Source of the DNA: Acidobacteriota bacterium
Lineage (GTDB): Bacteria; Acidobacteriota; Holophagae; Thermotomaculales; Thermotomaculaceae
Assembly: GCA_003650445.1 (NCBI GenBank)
Contig: QMQE01000042.1
Location: forward strand, 1-16,182
Length of the DNA: 16,182 nucleotides
Direction of reading: 5' to 3'
Below the pieces are notes generated by a model that made no database searches, was not told the origin of the DNA, and saw nothing but the letters and a program-made list of their open reading frames with translations. Position numbers and translations under genes: made by a program. How positions within the stretch are numbered: position 1 is the stretch's first letter; each line of letters opens with the position of its first letter. Shown here one piece after another: positions 13,820-16,182 of the stretch.

Positions 13820-14820
13820 AATCAGCTGTCAGTAGATTTTCAGAAATGAAGGTTCTGGTCGCCGGGGATATTGTCCTCGATGAATTCATGTACACCGAAA
13901 TTGACCGGATTTCCAGGGAAGCACCGGTTTTTATCTGCCGCTATGAAAATAGTGAACGTTTCCCCGGCTGCGCGGGAAATACCGCTATGAACGTACTGTC
14001 CCTCGGTGCCAAACCTTATCCGGCCGGGATTGTGGGCCGGGATGAGGACGGAACGCATATTGCAGACCGGTTCTGGAACAGCGGTATGGATCTGCGCTGT
14101 CTGCAGAAGTCCCGCCGGGTCCATACGATGAAAAAGACACGAATTCTTGCCGGGGGTGTTCACCGGGCGAAACAACACATGCTCCGGGTGGATAGGGAGA
14201 GCGAAATTCATCGCTTTCAACTTCTCAGAGTTGCAAGAACGGTATTGGACGAAGTGGATGCCGTGATTATCAGTGACTACGGCTATAACACGGTAACGCC
14301 CTTCAATACCGAACGGCTGATTCCGGAGGCAATGGAACGGGGTATTCCGGTATTTGTGGATTCCCGCTACCGGGTCACCGCGTTCAAGCACGCGGAAGCC
14401 ATCACTCCCAACGAGGAGGAAGCAGCGGCTGCATTGGGCAAACCGATTCCTGAAAACGGGGAAGACCTGCTGGAAGCACTGGAAACCCTCACACGGTGGG
14501 CGGATTGTCGCTTGACACTGTTGACCCGTGGCAGCAAGGGGATGGTTGTTCACCAGAAAGGGGACAAGAGCTACACGACCTTTCCCATCTACGGCTCTCC
14601 GGAACCGGTGGATGTGTCCGGCGCCGGAGACAGTGTCATGGCAGCCTTCGCGCTGGCCCTTGCCTACAGACTGGCTCCGAAAGAAGCCGCGCTGCTGGCA
14701 ACCATAAGCGGTGGAATTTCCGTCATGCAGAAAGGGACTTATGCTGTAACACAAATTGAACTTCAAGAGGCATTGAATGCAGAAAATTTACCCAAGGGAA
14801 CAACTTTCTCGTTTGATTGA
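13801..14820 (+). CDS. hldA: D-glycero-beta-D-manno-heptose 7-phosphate kinase (RfaE1-type, PfkB family)
   Basis: This 339-residue PfkB-family kinase is equivalent to the N-terminal half of E. coli HldE. It phosphorylates heptose 7-phosphate at C1, supplying the substrate of GmhB. Visible marks are VAGDIVLDEFMYTEIDRIS (20-38), the sugar-binding loop PGCAGNTAMN (55-64), KTRILAGG with HMLRVDRE (112-133), ITPNEEEA (201-208) and the anion hole DVSGAGDSV (271-279) with catalytic base D277. The loop reads PGCAGN where I would expect PGGA(A/G)N, so Cys57 replaces a glycine. The kinase and nucleotidyltransferase are separate genes here, unlike the fused HldE of enterobacteria. ATG follows GGAGG at 13789-13793 by seven bases. 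It overlaps gmhB by 19 bp and hldC by 44 bp, implying coupled translation. Acts in the cytosol. Confidence 0.92.
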   Translation: MDIEKLKSAVSRFSEMKVLVAGDIVLDEFMYTEIDRISREAPVFICRYENSERFPGCAGNTAMNVLSLGAKPYPAGIVGRDEDGTHIADRFWNSGMDLRCLQKSRRVHTMKKTRILAGGVHRAKQHMLRVDRESEIHRFQLLRVARTVLDEVDAVIISDYGYNTVTPFNTERLIPEAMERGIPVFVDSRYRVTAFKHAEAITPNEEEAAAALGKPIPENGEDLLEALETLTRWADCRLTLLTRGSKGMVVHQKGDKSYTTFPIYGSPEPVDVSGAGDSVMAAFALALAYRLAPKEAALLATISGGISVMQKGTYAVTQIELQEALNAENLPKGTTFSFD

Positions 14821-15253
14821 ATCGTCCCACAGGGACGGTTTGACAGTGGGCTTTGCCAACGGCTGTTTTGACGTACTCCATGTGGGCCACATCCGCTACC
14901 TGCAGGATGCAAAAGAACACTGCGACATTCTCGTTGTGGCGCTGAATGACGATGCCTCGGTGCGAAAACTCAAGGGGTCGGGACGGCCGATAACCCCACT
15001 TTCAGAGCGGATGGAGCTGGTAGCCGCTTTTCAGTCGGTGGATTTTGTCACCTTTTTTGGAGAAGCAACGGTGGAGGAAACCTTAAGAATCCTGAAACCG
15101 GACATCCAGTTCAAGGGAACAGACTACACACCGGAGACTGTTCCGGAACGACACGTAATGGCGGAAATCGGGGGGTTGGTCATGATTGTGGGTGATCCGA
15201 AAGACCATTCCACTACGGAATTAATTGAAAAAATGGGAGAAAACGATGAATAG
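14777..15253 (+). CDS. hldC: D-glycero-beta-D-manno-heptose 1-phosphate adenylyltransferase (RfaE2-type)
   Basis: The 158-residue protein is a cytidylyltransferase-fold nucleotidyltransferase equivalent to the C-terminal half of HldE. It joins ATP and heptose 1-phosphate into ADP-heptose. It has FANGCFDVLHVGHIRYLQ (26-43), whose HVGH (35-38) binds the triphosphate, then ALNDDASVRKLKG (54-66), RPITPLSERMELVAA (69-83), FKGTDYTPETVPE (113-125) and DHSTTELIEKM near the end, in place of the ISTSxxI(I)xRI-type motif. All these are family marks and the length is normal. ATG lies inside the 3' end of hldA and follows AGAGG at 14766-14770. It overlaps mqnB by 8 bp. The remaining steps (gmhA isomerase, hldD epimerase, heptosyltransferases) are not in the window. 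Confidence 0.94.
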   Translation: MQKIYPREQLSRLIESSHRDGLTVGFANGCFDVLHVGHIRYLQDAKEHCDILVVALNDDASVRKLKGSGRPITPLSERMELVAAFQSVDFVTFFGEATVEETLRILKPDIQFKGTDYTPETVPERHVMAEIGGLVMIVGDPKDHSTTELIEKMGENDE

Positions 15254-15959
15254 ACTGCTGGTTTGCGCGACACCGTTAGAAGCGGAACTTCTGGTGCAGG
15301 GATTTGGAGGCGGATTCAAAAAGGAAAGGGTTGGAACGGGCGTCGTATTTCGTTCAGAAAATGGGGGCAGGGCTCCTGTGCTGGTTACCGGCGTGGGAAA
15401 AACAAACAGTGCTTTGGTCCTGACGCAGTATTTCCTGAATCACGGTAGACCGGATGAGGTCATCAACACCGGTATTGCCGGTGCCTATCCCGGCAACGGT
15501 ATCATCATCAGCCATGTGGCAGTGGCAACAGAAGAAATCTACGCCGACGAAGGGGTTCAAACCACGGATGCTTTCCTGACCATGGAAGATATCGGTTTTC
15601 CCCTGCTCATTACCGACGATGCCCACTTCTACCATCGTTTCCCGGTGCCCCACGGAAAATCTGTCCAGGAAATGCTGGTAAAGAAAACGAAACTGTCGGT
15701 GTACGAGGGGCGCTTTCTCACGGTATCCACCTGTGCGGCTACAAGGGAAATCGAAACGGAACGAACCGCAAGGTTCCAGCCTATCTGTGAGTCCATGGAA
15801 GGTGCAGCAGTGGCCCACACCTGTGCCGCCTTCGGGGTCAAATTCACCGAAATCCGGGGCATCTCCAACTTTGTCGGTTCTTATGAGAAAGAGGGTTGGC
15901 AGATTGAAAATGCCATGCAGTTTGCTGCGGGATGTACCTACGCATACTTAGAGGGATAG
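15246..15959 (+). CDS. mqnB: Futalosine hydrolase
   Basis: MqnB is a cytosolic nucleosidase of the MTA/SAH nucleosidase family that splits futalosine into hypoxanthine and dehypoxanthine futalosine, in the chorismate-to-menaquinone futalosine pathway. The 237-residue protein shows CATPLEAE (7-14) with the conserved E12, VTGVGKTNSA (47-56), NTGIAGAYPG (74-83), CESMEGAAVAH (181-191), which binds the ribose, and EIRGISNFVG (202-211), where Asn replaces the Asp of MTA/SAH nucleosidases, as expected for MqnB. A plain MTA/SAH nucleosidase is the alternative, but the following mqnD gene makes MqnB far more likely. ATG at 15246 follows GGGAGA (15235-15240); a TTG seven codons earlier is less well placed. 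Its start overlaps the hldC stop by 8 bp. Confidence 0.93.
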   Translation: MNRLLVCATPLEAELLVQGFGGGFKKERVGTGVVFRSENGGRAPVLVTGVGKTNSALVLTQYFLNHGRPDEVINTGIAGAYPGNGIIISHVAVATEEIYADEGVQTTDAFLTMEDIGFPLLITDDAHFYHRFPVPHGKSVQEMLVKKTKLSVYEGRFLTVSTCAATREIETERTARFQPICESMEGAAVAHTCAAFGVKFTEIRGISNFVGSYEKEGWQIENAMQFAAGCTYAYLEG

Positions 15960-15965
15960 ATAGCG

Positions 15966-16182
15966 TTGAAGCTGGCATTCTCCTCCTGTCCCAATGATAC
16001 CTTCATGTTTAACAGCATTGTGTCAGGGCGTGTGCCCATTTCTTTCCCCTTCGAGCTTAGAATCGGGGATATCGCGGAACTGAATCGCTGGGCACTAAGA
16101 CGGGAAACAGATATAACAAAACTCTCCTACTTTACCTATTTTCAACTGGCGGATGAATACATCATGCTCAATGCCGGTGCCG
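15966..16182 (+). CDS. mqnD: 1,4-dihydroxy-6-naphthoate synthase (N-terminal part, runs off the window)
   Basis: The visible 72 residues match the N-terminus of MqnD, which converts cyclic dehypoxanthine futalosine to 1,4-dihydroxy-6-naphthoate in menaquinone synthesis. MqnD has a periplasmic-binding-protein-like fold but acts in the cytosol. Marks are LAFSSCPNDTFMFNSIV near the start, DIAELNRWAL, and DITKLSYFTYF, which equals the family's DI(T/S)KLS segment. The start appears to be TTG at 15966, placed eight bases after GAGGGAT (15951-15957). The first ATG in frame (15 codons downstream) would remove the conserved SSCPNDT segment, so TTG is preferred. It follows mqnB by six bases, in the same operon. 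Confidence 0.93.
   Translation, partial: MKLAFSSCPNDTFMFNSIVSGRVPISFPFELRIGDIAELNRWALRRETDITKLSYFTYFQLADEYIMLNAGA

Noticed and set aside
13840..14766. 308-codon open frame on the minus strand
   Set aside because: It is the antisense shadow of hldA; composition is unlike a real protein and no motif is seen.

Overview
This window is chromosomal DNA of a Gram-negative, respiring bacterium. It shows ordinary core metabolism and no phage, plasmid, transposon, CRISPR or RNA genes. The Gram-negative call rests on a heptose (LPS inner core) gene set. Menaquinone use is inferred from futalosine-pathway genes at the right end. The gene order nuoABCDHIJKLMN, without nuoE, nuoF and nuoG, is the 11-subunit form of complex I found in many deep-branching and candidate phyla. 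I cannot name the taxon from sequence alone; an FCB-like or candidate-phylum relative is a guess.

Left region (1-2571). This holds the 3' end of an exodeoxyribonuclease III gene, a short stretch of degenerate heptamer and hexamer repeats, a cpYpsA/SLOG-family 'molybdenum carrier' protein, an uncharacterised zinc-ribbon membrane protein with an HEAGH metallopeptidase-like motif, and, on the minus strand, a short-chain dehydrogenase with its own likely extended -10 promoter.

Centre (2572-13106). A 316-bp spacer precedes an uninterrupted, tightly packed 11-gene complex I operon, closed by a strong intrinsic terminator at 13076-13106. Genes overlap or lie within about 15 bp of each other. Several starts are non-ATG (nuoA TTG, nuoB GTG, nuoI GTG), each supported by a well-placed Shine-Dalgarno sequence. 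The three genes of the NADH-input module are absent, so the electron donor must come from subunits encoded elsewhere or from another donor such as ferredoxin.

Right region (13107-16182). A second operon runs gmhB - hldA - hldC - mqnB - mqnD (cut by the window end). It joins three steps of ADP-heptose synthesis to two steps of futalosine-dependent menaquinone synthesis, with successive genes overlapping. Its first gene appears to be transcribed from an extended -10 element so close to the ATG that the mRNA should be leaderless.

I saw no clearly new multi-gene system. The best leads are the HEAGH membrane protein, the probable leaderless start of the heptose/menaquinone operon, the donor-less complex I with a charged NuoC tail and a repeated motif in the NuoL tail, and the heptamer repeats running into the end of the exonuclease gene.
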